Numbered from the stretch's first letter, positions 21,566 to 32,950 are shown. The stretch is DNA of 64,000 nucleotides from Trogon surrucura (GCA_020746105.1 CM036657.1:3309652-3373651), one strand, 5' to 3'. A program made the numbers and translations. The notes: generated by a model from the letters alone, not told the origin.

Positions 21566-22140
21566 GACAAACTGCAAGTTCTTGAGGTTGGAATATATCA
21601 AGCCCTGGTATCCATACATCCTACAGACCACACAGAATGTGGTTTTGCAATTAATGGAATGTCTATACCTATTGGGCTTTATTCATGCTTAAGAGATGCA
21701 GAAAAACAGTTTTTAGTGTGGGAAAAAGGCCTCTTTGTAGTAAGTCTGACTCTGCAAGAAGTTGGAAGAATCATACGGCGACAATCTGTTATTCGAGGGC
21801 CGGTTTAACTCAGTGGGTTGAGCGTGGTGCTTGAAACACCAAAGTTCACAGGTTTGATTCCCATTCGGTTCTCACGTGTTGCCTGACCTAGTTGAGAGGT
21901 GTCGTCCCTGCCCACAACAGGGAGGTTGGATTAAAATGATCTCTAAGGTCCCTTCCAGCCCAGGCCATTCTATGATTCTAAGAGGACCTTTCAAGGTCTT
22001 GAAGTCCCTATTAGCTGGAACCACACCCTCTGCAGGGGTTGCACAGCGAGAGACAGTGAGGAAATGGTACATGCACACAGCACAAATGGAAGAGGGAGCA
22101 AAAGCTAAGCCCTTATGGAATTCTCAGCTCCTACCCCACC
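21566..22140 (+). pseudogene. pol: ERV-G1 RT connection region, interrupted by a SINE
   Basis: Before the SINE the frame reads DAEKQFLVWEKGL; after it, GTTPSAGVAQRETVRKWY. Both halves match ERV-B2 pol (LRYSDWEKGVLS; GTPPPEGVAQKATIRK near 35820). The domain lies between RT thumb and RNase H. RNase H and integrase are deleted after about 22100. Confidence 0.75.
21797..21980 (+). mobile_element. tRNA-derived SINE with CR1-like tail, second copy
   Basis: It matches the minus-strand SINE at 10045-10227. Its B box is ggtttgattcc, a CpG loss relative to ggttcgattcc. Pol sequence continues on both sides. Confidence 0.9.
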
Positions 22141-22260
22141 ATGGCCTTCACACTTGATATCTGTGTTTGGATCACCACAGATGCAAATGCTAAAGAACAT
22201 AAAATCATTGACCCGACGGATAGGACTGTGCTTTTAACTGGTGGGTTCAGACAAAGTTGA
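22141..22260 (+). CDS. 39-codon ORF with strong start context, ERV-G1
   Basis: ATG at 22141 is in an optimal context (ccaccatgg) and the ORF ends at TGA 22258-22260. It begins MAFTLDICVW and is unrelated to any domain I know. The first 30 codons recur, in frame, as the patch inside ERV-B1 RT (about 18190-18275, minus strand). It may be a leader or accessory ORF, or just a shared deletion joint. Confidence 0.4.
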   Translation: MAFTLDICVWITTDANAKEHKIIDPTDRTVLLTGGFRQS

Positions 22261-22814
22261 TGTTCTCTTTGTATCTTTCAGGGATTTAAGGGCAAAACAT
22301 TTTCATCATTGCTGTCTATTTGCTGTGCCCTTTGTTTGATCATTGTATTGTTTGTATAGATCATAATAATATTAATATTACATGTGTAATTTTATGTGAC
22401 TGTGTTGTATGTTTTAACAGGGAACTCCAAATTGTGGGGAAGTAAATTGCAATACATGTACCACTGATTGCTCTTGGAACAGAACATAAGCTCTGTTCGA
22501 GTATCAAAATTGAGATGGAGCCTGGAGCATGCCTATGTAGGCAGCTCTATTTGCAATGGCATCTCCTTGTCCTGAAGATTTGTTTATACTGTGCCATACA
22601 TTTGATGCTTTTGGAGAATTGAATCTGCAGGTTCAGCAAGTCTTCAAGATGATTGTGCAAGACTGATTGGCATTGGACGTGTCATGCTAAAGGGATAAGG
22701 ACTACCTAATGGAGGGAGGATGCTGCGTCATTTCCCGTAATGCCACCGCCTTTATAGAGAAAGCACACATGAAGATGAAGGAAGCTGCAGACAGGACAAA
22801 GGAGTTACCACTGA
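22261..22814 (+). other. ERV-G1 env region remnant with splice-acceptor-like sites
   Basis: Two pyrimidine-rich acceptors are visible: ttgtatctttcag (ends about 22281) and gtatgttttaacag (ends about 22421). The second is followed by ggaactccaa, similar to the ERV-S acceptor context at 43716. The rest has several stops. GGCCV near 22725 may be the Cys-Cys of a transmembrane subunit. Confidence 0.45.
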
Positions 22815-23018
22815 ATGGACTACTCACTATCTTCAGGAGAGCTTCTAAGGACTGTCGGGGTGGGGCGAGTGGCACATACAAATGAGAATGATGGTGTTAA
22901 CAGGTTTTGTATTTCAGTTGCTGGAATTGCCATAGTTCCTGTGATTCTGCTGCTTCTTTCCTCTCCCCTTTCCTGTGAAATCACCACCCCAGAAGACCTT
23001 GGAGAAGAAGATACCTGA
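22815..23018 (+). pseudogene. env: ERV-G1 envelope membrane anchor remnant
   Basis: The 67-codon ATG ORF has a hydrophobic segment (VAGIAIVPVILLLL) and an acidic tail (TPEDLGEEDT), ending just before the polypurine tract. The same sequence on the minus strand at 63800-64000 precedes ERV-G2's LTR. It is probably the C-terminus of the transmembrane subunit. Confidence 0.55.
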
Positions 23019-23042
23019 TAGACTGTTTGAGCCACGGGGTGG

Positions 23043-23541
23043 TGTGAGGGACTAGATAGATGTCTCAAAAAGTAAACAAGCCAGAGATGCCTGCCTGGCG
23101 CCTGTCTGTGTTTGTGTGGGGAAGACTCAGCGCTTTGCTGAGCCCCCTGACCCAGCCGTGCACCGGTTCAGCTGTGGGGGTGGACAGGGCTTGGAGCTGT
23201 GGCTGCAAGAAGCCGGGAGAGGGAGGGGTAACACATCCCCCCTCAGAAGCCCCCACCACCCCCCAAATCAGTTCCTGGTCTGTGGCGGGAACTTGAACTG
23301 TATAAAAGTCCATCACCCCGGGCAGTTGGGCGCTCTTCGCCTGCCACTAGAGGATTGCTGTGATCGTTGCTGGATCCAGGGGTGGTGATCTTTCTTTTCT
23401 CTATTGCTTTCCTTCTCTCTCTTTCTAGCTTTAACAGGGAACTATCTATGGCAAGGCCGTTTTCTTTTGCTTATAAATAACTAGTTGTTATGAAGTGTGT
23501 CAATTGTGCCGACCGGGCAATTGAAACACTTCCTGTGCCTT
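23043..23541 (+). repeat. LTR-G, truncated
   Basis: It starts tgtgagggactag. A TATA-like tgtataaaag lies at about 23298. It aligns with 63290-63790 (minus) and loses its last about 110 bp at the joint with ERV-F2. Confidence 0.82.
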
Positions 23542-23939
23542 GGCTGTCCTGGTAGGAAATGCTTCTGACCAACCTGAAAAGGTATCGGTTAACACCAATA
23601 AGTATCGATACCCCCCTTTTCTTGGGAGTTCCGTAAAATCAATCTGCCATTGTTGCCCAGGCCCATTACCTCTCCCAATTGGGCCGACCTCTGTTTTGGG
23701 GGTTTAGTCTGTTTGGGATTAGTCTGGAGGCATCTATCACATTGCTGAGTCACTTGCCTTACAGTTGTGTATAGATTCCTAGCAATGATTTCCTTATTTA
23801 AATGTTTATATAAGGCTTCTGCTCCCCAGTGTCTTTTCTTATGCTCTTCCCTTATCCAATGCCAAGTTAAACAAGAGGGAATGATTAACTTCCCTTGGGG
23901 GATGTGAGCCCACCCCTCTTTATTATAAGATCCCTCCAA
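23542..23939 (-). pseudogene. pol: ERV-F2 integrase N-terminal part
   Basis: The frame 23589-23939 encodes the zinc-domain region: His pair around WHWIREEHKKRH and Cys pair in QQCDRCLQTN. The core begins in another frame, where QIDFTEL keeps the first catalytic Asp (plus-strand about 23635-23650). It is cut at 23541. Confidence 0.82.
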
Positions 23940-23969
23940 ATCTGTAATAAGTTTTCTATCCTCCTTAGA

Positions 23970-26157
23970 CTACCTGGCCTTCTCTTCCAAAGAGATTTGT
24001 CCATCTGGGATCAAGGCTCCCTCCACTTTTATTTCTATTTTAGCTGCCTCTTTTGCCTCTCTATCCACCACCTCATTTCCTTTTTCTAATTCTGAGTTCA
24101 CTTTTTGGTGTGCCTTAATGTGCATAATTGCCACCTTCTTGGGGAGTTGTACTGCCTCCAACACCTGTAGGATTTCTTCTGCATGCTTAATGTTCTTTCC
24201 TTGAGAGTTCAATAGTCCTCTCTCTTTCCATATTGCTCCATGTGCACGTACAACCCCGAAAGCATATTTTGAGTCCATATAAATATTGACAACTTTGTCT
24301 CAGGCTATTTCCAAAGCTTGGGTCAGGGCAATTATTTCTGCCTTCTGTGCAGAAGTGTTCATAGGCAAAGGTCCCGATTCTATTATTTCTGAACTAGTGG
24401 TTATGGCATATCCCGTGCATCTTTTACTGCTCAGAACGTAGCTGCTCCCATCTGTAAACCAGTTGGCCCCATCTTCCACTGGGCTGTCTTTTAAATCCGG
24501 ACGACTTGCATACATTGCTTCAATTGTTTCCAGACAGTCATGGTGTACCGCCTCTCCAGTGTTCCCACTGAGGAAAGAGGCTGGGTTGACAATATTAGTG
24601 ACTGTGATCTCTACATCATCTTGCTCTACTAGTATAGCCTGATACTTGAGAAACCGTTGTGGAGGAAGCCAATGCCCACCCTTTGCCTCTAGCACTGCTG
24701 ATACCGTGTGGGACACCAAAAGAGTAATCTTCTGTCCCAGGGTAAATTTTCGAGCTTCTGGTATGTTCAGTATCACAGCAGCGACCGCTCGCAGACATCC
24801 AGGCCAGCCTTTCGCAGTTGCATCTAGCTGTTTAGAAAAGTAGGCAACTGCTCGTCGATATGGGCCCAGGTCTTGTGCTAGTATTCCCAAGGCAATCCCT
24901 TGTTTCTCATGAGAGAATAGAAAAAATGGCTTACTGACATCTGGAAGTCCCAGGGCAGGAGCGGACATTAGAGTTTCCTTCAGTTGTTCAAAGGCCCGTA
25001 TAGACTCTCCATTCCATTCAAGGTGTTTCTGTTCGGTGTTTGTCAATGCATATAGAGGTTTAACAAGCAGTCCATAATTGTAAATCCATAATCGACACCA
25101 CCCGGTCATTCTCAAAAAGGTCCTCAATTCTTTTACTGTCTGGGATCTCTGGGTCTGGCAGATTGCCTCCTTACGGGCCTGCCCCAGAGTTCTTTGTCTA
25201 GCACTGGTCTCATTGCCCAAGTAGACCACTTGGCGCTGTATTATTTGTGCCTTTTTCTTGGATACTCGATACCCCTGGAGCCCAAGAAAATTTAAGAGAC
25301 TCACCGTCCAAGCCTTGCAATCATCTTCTGTCTTAGTGGCAATTAAAATGTCGTCCACATACTGCAGTATTCTTCCTTCCTCAGATGGGACTTCCCAGGA
25401 TTCTAAGTCCTTTGCCAGTTGGTTGCCGAAAATGGTAGTGCTGTTTTTAAACTCTTGTGGTAACGCAGTCCAAGTGAGCTGAGTTTTGCATCCGCTTTTG
25501 GGATTTTCCCATTCAAATGCGAACAATTTCTGGCTGGCTTCGTGGAGGGGGAGGCAAAAGAAGGCGTCCTTTAGATCTAAAACAGTGAACCAAGCTAATT
25601 CGGGTGTTAATACGATTAGCAAAGTGTACGGATTCGCTACCACTGGATGGAGGTCCTCAGTTATTTTGTTTATTGCTCTCAAGTCCTGAACTACCCGATA
25701 TGACCCGTCAGGTTTACAAACAGGCAATATAGGGGTATTAAAGTTAGACTCACATTCCTTTACTAATCCTAACTGTAAAAACTTCTCTATGACTGGCCGA
25801 ATTCCTTCCCTGTCTTCCTTCTTCAAGGGATATTGTTTAATTCTTACCGGCTTTCTACCCTCCTTAAGTCTAACTTCAACAGGTGGAGCATTTTTCACTT
25901 TTCTGGGTACATCAGTAGCCCAAACCCCAGGATATACTTGGTCCAGAATTTCCTCGGCAATCCTTCCCTCTGTGGGAAAAGTAGTTAAAAATAGACTCAG
26001 TACCTGGATATACTGTTGGTCCTTTACCTCCAGAGTAATTTCCCCACTTTTTAATGTAATTTTCACACCCAACCGTTCTAATAAATCCCTTCCCAAAAGG
26101 GCCTTTGGTGAGTTGGGCATATACAAGAATTTGTGTATGCCCCATTGCTTTCCCTTA
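23970..26157 (-). pseudogene. pol: ERV-F2 pol: protease end, reverse transcriptase, RNase H
   Basis: This is an unusually well kept gammaretroviral pol. One frame from 26157 to 24300 and a second in the same frame to 23970 are separated by a single TGA at about 24300. Motifs in order: protease end ALLGRDLLERLG, RT VVQDLRAINKITEDLHP, FTVLDLKDAFFCLPL (first Asp), LQYVDDILIA (YVDD), RNase H WFTDGSSYV and AQKAEIIALTQAL and YMDSKYAF. The apparent first codons up to about 26157 come from antisense CR1. LPQEFKNS replaces the usual LPQGFKNS. Confidence 0.9.
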
Positions 26158-26371
26158 AACTCGAGAAGAAACTTCTTCACAGTGAGGGTGATGGAGCACT
26201 GGAACAGGCTGCCCAGGGAGGTTGTGGAGTCTCCTTCTCTGGAGACATTCAAGACCCGCCTGGACGCGTTCCTATGTAGAATTATCTAGGAGTTTCTGCT
26301 CTGGCAGAGGGATTGGACTTGATGATCTTTCGGGGTCCCTTCCAATCCCTAACATTCTGTGATTCTGTGAT
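26158..26371 (+). mobile_element. CR1 3'-end fragment
   Basis: It encodes the CR1 RT terminus ([20 protein letters not shown]) and ends with attctgtgattctgtgat. It interrupts ERV-F2 between LTR and protease. Confidence 0.92.
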
Positions 26372-26723
26372 ATGCATAATCTGTCCCGCTTCGTATTAAA
26401 ATGAGTCATTTCCATAATCTCCTCCTCTCTGCGCCTACGTAGTGCCTCCTCGTGGTGGTCATTGAGGGTCTTCTAGAGGAAGGCTCGTAGTCTTCCTCGC
26501 TATGCACTTTTCACCTTTAGGTCCATGCGCAGACTCGGTCATCTTTCGGCTTTCATCCAAACTGCAGAACTGGTATCAACTGGTCTTGAACTGCTCCGGT
26601 GGGTTTCTACAATGCTCAACTACTATCAAAGAATAGCTTAACAATCCATGTAATTAATCAGCATCTCTACCTCTGTTTGAATACAATCATCAGCTAATTT
26701 TTTCTATAATCCTCCCATCAATA
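26372..26723 (-). repeat. LTR-F, diverged partial copy
   Basis: It aligns loosely with 31490-31838 (tgcctcct.gtggt, gtcttcctc, cttttacc) and starts tgatgggagg on the minus strand. It is less certain than the other LTR calls. Confidence 0.55.
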
Positions 26724-27705
26724 GCCATTATGACATCAGACGCAACCCTGATGTGCAGGGTTCTTGTTGGCATTAGGGTTCAGAGATCCATGAAGCCTGG
26801 AGCTGCAGAGACACTTGGACTGTAAAAGGCATTCCAAGTGGAGCACGGCAAAGCACCAACAGTGTTCCACTCACACCTTCCTTTTTTTTTTTGGGACAGC
26901 CATGGCCATAGAGACTTCAGGATGAACCCTGAGGTGCAGGGTCCGGATTAGGGTTAGGATTCATTGATCCTGAAAGACCGGAGCTGCAGAGACACTTGGG
27001 TTGGACAAGGCATTCCAAGGGGAGCACGGCACTGCACCAACAGTGCTCCAACCACACCTTTCTGCTTTTGGGACACTCATAGTCATTGTGACATCAGGCT
27101 GAATCCAGACATGCAGGGTCCTGGTTAGGGTTAGGGAACAGTGATCCATAGATCCTGGAGCTGCAGAGACACTTGGGCTGGACAAGGCATTCCATGGGGA
27201 GCAGAGCACTGCACCAACAGTCTTCCACCCACAGCTTTCTGATTTTGGGACACTCACAGTCATTGTGACATCAGGCTGAACCCAGACATGCAGGGTCCTG
27301 GTTGCGGTTAGGGTTCAGAGTTCCATAAATACTGGAGCTGCACAGACACGTGGGCTGGACAAGGCATTTTAAGGGGAGTACGGTAGTGCACCAACAGTCT
27401 TCCACCCACAAATTTCTGACTTGGGAACACCCATGGCCATAGAGACATCAGGATGAACACAGAGGTGCAGGGTCCGGGTTAATGTTAGGGTTCAGAGATC
27501 CATAGAGCCTAGAGTTGCAGAGACACTTGGGCTGGACAAGGCATTCCAAGGGGAGCACAATACTGCACCAACAGTGCTCCACCCACAGCTTTCTGATTCT
27601 GGGACACCCATGGCCATTGAGACATCAGGATGAACCCTGAGGTTCAGGGTCCTGTTTAGGATTAGGTTTCGGAGATCCATAGTGTCTGGAGCTGCAGAGA
27701 CACTT
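26724..27705 (+). repeat. 177-bp satellite, longest block (about 5.5 monomers)
   Basis: The landmark preceding the TTAGGG block falls at 27124, 27301, 27478 and 27655: exactly 177 bp each time. Monomers differ by point changes. Confidence 0.95.
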
Positions 27706-28417
27706 CATGGAATCATGGAATGGCCTAGTTTGGAAGGGACCTTAGAGATCATCTTATCCAACCTCCCTGTCACGGGCAGGGAAGCCTCTCTACTAGATCA
27801 GGCTACTTAAGTTTCTTTCCAACTTGACCTTGAACACCTCCAGAGAGGGGGCAGTCACATAATCTGTAGGCAATTTTTTATTCCAAAGTCTTGCCACCCT
27901 CATACTGAAGAATTTCTTCCTAAAATCTAATCTAAATCTATTCTCCTTCAACTTAAACCCATTTCCCCTTGTCCTGTCAGTCAACACTCTTTTAAAAAGC
28001 CCCTCCCCAGCCTTCCTGTAGGATCCCTTCAGGTATTGGAAGGCAGCTATTAGGTCCCTCTGAAGAAGTCTCTTTTCAAGACTGAACAATCCCAGCTCCC
28101 GCAGCCTGTCCTCGTAGCAAAGGTGCTCCAACCACTGGATCATCTTTGTGGCCCTCCTCTGAACACGCTCCAACAGTTCTATGTCGCTCTTATGGTGGGG
28201 GCACCAGACCTGGACGCACTATTCGAGGTGAGGTCTCACAAGAGCAGAATAAAGGGGAAGAATCACCTCTCTTGACCTGTTGGCTATGCTTCTCCTGATA
28301 CATCCCAGGATGCAGTTGGCCTTCTGGGCTTCATGAGCACACTCCTGACTCATGCTGAGCTTCTCGTCTATCAACATCCCCAAATCCTTCTCTTCAGGGC
28401 TACTCTCAACCCTTTTC
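27706..28417 (-). mobile_element. CR1 fragment, minus strand
   Basis: The 3' end is catggaatcatggaatggcc. Frame 27793-28173 encodes RRATKMIQWLEHLCYEDRLR and FSLEKRLLQRDLIA, the RT C-terminus of another CR1 subfamily. Its 5' truncation abuts LTR-E. Confidence 0.9.
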
Positions 28418-28792
28418 CTCTTGGTGTCTTCATCTCAGGCTACATGCTTCTTCCGTCTGCTTTCTTCTGTCTCTTGCTTCAATTTATACACCATTTTCTA
28501 CATGTGGACCTGCAGAATGCCAGGTAGGGGGCATTCTTTCCAGTAATTCTCATGAACATGTGTGAATGCCCTATCTCCTTGAAAGATATGCTAGAGATTG
28601 GGCCATCCTGCCTCAACAAGATTTCCTAACCCCTATACAAATTCAACCCCAGGGCTGTTTGAGGTATTTGTAGCCTTATCAGATCGCCCCTCTACAACAT
28701 TCCATAAACTGGTTTTCTTTTCTGACCATGCTGGGGGGTTGTAAAAATGACAAGAAATGTTTAAGGCAAAATCCACAAATCAGTCTGCTACA
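28418..28792 (-). repeat. LTR-E fragment, minus strand
   Basis: It matches the first about 375 bp of LTR-E (plus copy 31840-32215). Its outer edge (tgctaca) meets the satellite at catag. Confidence 0.85.
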
Positions 28793-28934
28793 CATAGAGC
28801 CTGGAGTTGCACAGGCACTTGGGCTGGACAAGGCATTCCAAGGGGATCACGACACTGCAGCTACGATGGCTGGACAAGGCATTTGAAGGTGAGCACGGCA
28901 ATGCACAAACATTACTCCACCCACACATTTCTGA
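28793..28934 (+). repeat. 177-bp satellite, partial
   Basis: It runs from catagagcctggag to cacatttctga with a small internal duplication (two caaggcatt units at 28820 and 28875). Confidence 0.8.
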
Positions 28935-30712
28935 TCAGAAAAGCTAAGGCCTCCTTGGAATTAAAACTTGCAAGGGAGGTCAAGGACAACAGAAAGGGCT
29001 TCTTCAAATACATTGCTGACAAAACTAACACTAGAGGCAACGTAGCCCCTCTGTTGAATGAGGTGGGTGCCCTGGAGACAGAGGACAGAAAGAAGGCAGA
29101 GTTGCTGAATGCCTTCTTTGCCTCTGTCTACACTGTTGGAGACTGTCCTCAGGAGCCTCAGTCCCCTGAGGCCCCAGAGGAAGTCAGGATAAAGGAGGAG
29201 TCTGCCCTGATTGATGAGGAGTGGGTTAAGGATCAATGTGAACACTTAAACATTCATAAATCCATGGGCCCTGATGGGATGCACCCACGGGTGCTGAGGG
29301 ACCTGACAGGAGTCATTGCTAGGCCACTCTCCATCATCTTTGGTAAGTCATGGGGAACAGGTGAGGTGCCTGAAGACTGGAGGAAAGCGAATGTTACTCC
29401 AGTCTATGAGAAGGGCAGGAAGGATGACCCGGGTAACTACAGACCGGTCAGCCTCACCTCCAGCCCTGGAAAGGTGATGGAACATCTTATCCTTGACGCT
29501 GTCTCTAGGCATATCAAGGATAAGAAGGTTATTAGGAGCAGTCAGCATGGCTTTGCCAAGGGGAAGTCATGTTTGACCAACCTGATAGCCTTTTACGAAG
29601 ATATAAGCAGGTGGATGGATGGTGGCCGTGCAGGTGATGTGGTCTATCTGGATATCAGCAAGGCCTTTGACACCGTCTCCCACAGCATCCTCATAGGTAA
29701 ACTGAGGAAGTGTGGTCTGGATGACCAAGTAGTGAGGTGGGTCACTAACTGGTTGAAGGGAAGAAGCCAGAGAGTTGTGGTCAATGGGGCAGAGTCTGGC
29801 TGGATGCCTGTGTCTAGTGGGGTCCCTCAGGGGTCAGTGCTGGGGTCGGTGCTGTTTAATACATTTACCAATGATCTGGATGAGGGATTAGAGAATGTTG
29901 TCAGCAAGTTTGCTGATGACACAAAACTGGGAGGAGTGGTTGACACACCAGAAGGTTGTGCAGCCATTCAGAGAGACCTGGACAGTCTGGAGGGCTGGGC
30001 AGGGAGAAATCTGATGAAGTTCAACAAGGGCAAGTGTAGAGTTTTGCACTTGGGAAAGAATAACCCCATGTGCCAATATAGGTTGGGGACTGCCCTGCTG
30101 GAGAGCAGCGCAGGGGAAAGGGACCTGGGGGTTCTAGTGGACAGCAGGATGACCATGAGCCAGCAATGTGCTCTCATGGCCAAGAAGGCCAATGGCATCC
30201 TGGGGTGTATTAGAAGGGGAGTATTAAGTAGGTCAAGAGAGGACCTCCTGCCCCTCTACTCTGCCCTGGTGAGGCTGCATCTGGAATATTGTGTCCAGTT
30301 CTGGGCCCCTCAGTTCAAGAAAGACAGGGAGCTGCTTCAGACAGTCAAGCGCAGAGCCACAAAGATGGTGAAGGGAGTGGAGCATCTCCCTTATGAGGAA
30401 AGGCTGAAGGAGCTGGGTCTCTTTAGCTTGGAGAAGAGGAGGCTGAGGGGTGACCTCATTAATGTTTATAAATATGTCAAGGGGGAATGTCAGGAGGATG
30501 GAACAAGGCTCTTTTCAGCGGCGTCCACTGACGGGACAAGGGGCAATGGGTGGAAGCTGGAACATAGGAGGTTCCATAAAAATATGAGGAAAAACTTTTT
30601 CACTGTGAGGGTGACAGAGCAGTGGAACAGGCTGCCCAGGGAGGTTGTGGAATCTCCTCCTTTGGAGACATTCAAAATCCGCCTGGACGCGTTCCTGTGC
30701 GCTCTACTGTAG
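28935..30712 (+). CDS. CR1 ORF2: linker and complete reverse transcriptase
   Basis: The frame is open throughout (it continues upstream into satellite by chance) and stops at TAG 30710-30712. It shows the pre-RT linker ([24 protein letters not shown]), then [47 protein letters not shown] and the C-terminal region ending FLCALL. The endonuclease is missing. The RT itself has no visible damage, so the copy was recently active as a template. Confidence 0.93.
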
Positions 30713-30793
30713 GTGGTCCTGCTCTGGCAGGGGTGTTGGACTAGATGATCTTTGAGGTCCCTTCCAACCTCTAATATTTTGTGATTCTGTGAT
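28935..30793 (+). mobile_element. CR1 LINE, young, longest copy in the window
   Basis: It is inserted into satellite at ctga. It is 5'-truncated in the region before RT and ends with ttctgtgattctgtgat-type repeats. Confidence 0.95.
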
Positions 30794-30880
30794 GTTTGGA
30801 CAGCCAAGGCCATTGTGACATCAGGCTGAAACCTGAGGTGCAGGGGCCTGAGTAGGGTTCGAATTCAGAGATCCATTCAG
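30794..30880 (+). repeat. 177-bp satellite, partial
   Basis: It runs from tttggacagccaaggcc to agatccattcagag. Confidence 0.75.
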
Positions 30881-31001
30881 AGTTCTACAGGTTGTGATAA
30901 ATTAATAAATGTTTGATTATGGACCTCAAAAATTGTCCACACTAATGGTTTATTATGAATAGGAAAGTCACTTGTCCCTCTCTCCTGGGTCGGACGTGAC
31001 A
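30881..31001 (+). repeat. LTR-E 3'-end fragment
   Basis: It contains ttgtgataaattaataaatg and ends ggacgtgaca, followed by ctatgg of an inverted satellite. Confidence 0.8.
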
Positions 31002-31252
31002 CTATGGATCTCTGAACCCTAACCATGACCCTGCACCTCAGGGTTCAGCCTGATGTCTCTATGGCCATGGCTGTCCCAAAATCAGAAAGGTGTGGGTGGA
31101 GCACTGTTAGTGTGGTGCCGTGCTCCCCTTGGAATGCCTTGTCCAGCTCACGTGTCTCTGCAGCTCCAGGCTCTATGGATCTCTGAACCCTAACCCTAAC
31201 CAGGACCCTGGACTTCTGGGTTCAGCCTGATATCATAATGGCCATGGCTGTC
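31002..31252 (-). repeat. 177-bp satellite, inverted block
   Basis: CCCTAA orientation, about 1.4 monomers; consensus landmarks read in reverse complement. Confidence 0.9.
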
Positions 31253-32836
31253 TGTAGCGGACGGATCCATGGATTTTGCCTTGACATGCTGAATAAAGAC
31301 TCTGTAACCCAGAAGATTATAAAGTAGGTATGTTTTTATCAGCTCTGGGTGCACAGAGGAATATTTACCTCCAAAAACGTGCACACCTGAACCATGCAGT
31401 TTCCTTGGTTATATGCAGTGAAATTTACATATTCATTAGACGCCTACAAATATTCATGAGCTATCCCGAAAAAGGCACTCAGTTCCGGTGGTCAGCAGCT
31501 CCTCCTCTTGACGCTTATGCTGTGCCTCCTAGTGGTCTTGGGCAGGGGTCTTCAGGGATGAAGGTCGTATGTCTTCCTCACAATGAACTTTTTACCCTTG
31601 TCCCAAAACTAGTTGTTCTCAGCACTTTTTCGCAAGAAGTTTTGTTATTGAATTACAAAAGGGGGTTCGTCACCAGATGTTCCTTGTTAGGTGTCCTTAT
31701 CACTAGTGTCCTTGTTAATTTGTCTTTGTTTTATGTTCTTTTACAATGGGTACTGAACAAGCTCATCCTCCTTATTCTAAACCTCTGAGGTTTAGAAGCC
31801 TATGAGGGTGCCTCTCACTAGATGTTTTTTCCCTATCAGCCTTAAACATTTCATGTCATTTTTGCGAACCCCCAGCATGATCACAAAACAAAACCAATTT
31901 ATGGAATGTTGTAGAGGGGCGATCTGATAAGGCTACAAATGCCTCAAACAGCCCTTGGGCTGAATTTGTATAGGGGTTAGGAAATCTTGTGGAAGCAGGA
32001 TGGCCTAATCTCTAGCATATCTTTCAAGGAGATAGGTCATTTGCCCCTCCTTCAAGGAGGTAGGGCATTCGAACATGTTAATGAGAATTACTGGAAAGAA
32101 TGCCCCCTACCTGGCTTTCTGCATGTCCCCATGTAGAAAATGCTGTACAAATTGAAGCAAGAGACAGAAGAAAACAGACTGATGAAGCATGTAGCCTGAG
32201 ATGAAGACACCAAGAAGAAAAGTGCAGGAGAAGAAGAAAAGATGACATCATCCTTGAACCCTTGATGGTGGCAAATGCAGGAACCAGGACCGGTGATCTC
32301 TGTCTCTCTCTGTCTCCTCCCCCCCCACCTCTCTGTCTTCCTCCCCCTCCTCTTTCCTTTGCTCCTCTCTTACTAAGTAATATAAGGCCTATCATACTGC
32401 TTGCTTAGTTTATACTTATTTTCTGTCTTGTAATCAGAAGTATAATGTTCCCTATTAGAAGTTATGTCTTTTTTCCTTGTTAAGTCCCTCTCTCTTTTTC
32501 CCTTTTCTTCACTAAATAATGCAAGGCTTACAATACTGTTAATTTATTTTTATGCCTATTTTTCTTTCTTGTGATGGTGAATATTGTGTTTAGATATCCT
32601 TTATTATTCCTTGTTATTACTATTAAGTTGTTGTACTTCATTGCTTATTTAGCCTTTCCCTGGATTTTTGTTATATTGTCTGCCCTATCGTGCTTTTCAA
32701 TTAGTATCAATAGTCATGAGTCCGATCTATACGTTGTGATAAATTAATAAATGTTTGTGTATTGGCCTTGAGACTTGTCTCACTGTTGCCCACACCGAAA
32801 ACTCACTTGCCCTCCTCTCGTGGGTGGGACGTGACA
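31253..32836 (+). repeat. LTR-E, complete solo LTR split by LTR-F
   Basis: The ends are tgtagcgg and gacgtgaca. A 5-bp target duplication ctgtc flanks it (31248-31252 and 32837-32841), inside inverted satellite. LTR-F occupies 31282-31838. The 3' part contains attaataaatg (polyadenylation signal). No ORF is meaningful. Pyrimidine-rich tracts (tctctctgtctcc) lie at 32300-32370. Confidence 0.88.
31282..31838 (-). repeat. Solo LTR-F, gammaretrovirus-like
   Basis: TG/CA ends (tgacatg to ccctatca, 557 bp) with a 4-bp duplication gcct (31278-31281 and 31839-31842). Four bases is the duplication size of gammaretroviral integrases. It matches the 3' LTR of ERV-F1. Confidence 0.88.
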
Positions 32837-32950
32837 CTGTCCGAAAATCAGAAAGTTGTGGAAGGAGCGCTCTTGGTGCAGTGCTGTGCTCTACTTAGAA
32901 TGCCTTGTCTAGCACAACTGTCTCTGCAGCAAAAGGCTCTATGGATCTGT
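32837..32950 (-). repeat. 177-bp satellite, inverted partial monomer
   Basis: It runs from ctgtccgaaaatcagaaag to ggctctatggatctg. Confidence 0.85.

Larger units (their letters stand above)
21565..23541 (+). mobile_element. ERV-G1, 5'-truncated, tRNA-Ser group
   Basis: It contains part of pol (RT connection), a short ORF, two splice-acceptor-like sites, an env transmembrane remnant and a 3' LTR-G truncated at 23541, where minus-strand ERV-F2 begins. The polypurine tract is cacggggtgg, as in ERV-B and ERV-S. A SINE is inserted at 21797-21980. Confidence 0.78.
23542..26723 (-). mobile_element. ERV-F2, gammaretrovirus-like, truncated
   Basis: From high to low coordinates: partial LTR-F (26372-26723), a CR1 fragment, protease end, full RT, RNase H and integrase start, ending at the joint with LTR-G. 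Gag and most of integrase and env are missing. It is related to ERV-F1 at 58738-63184. Confidence 0.85.

Noticed and set aside
26157..26252. Start of ERV-F2 pol at 26252
   Set aside because: Those codons are antisense CR1; the retroviral part begins at 26157.
27120..27140. True telomere or interstitial telomere tract
   Set aside because: Only two or three TTAGGG units occur per 177-bp monomer, inside a larger satellite.
28757..28934. N-terminal extension of the CR1 RT ORF into satellite
   Set aside because: The frame happens to be open through satellite and LTR-E sequence; CR1 starts at about 28935.
32078..32395. 105-codon Gly/Arg-rich ORF on the minus strand
   Set aside because: It is the reverse of a CT-rich tract in LTR-E with low-complexity composition.
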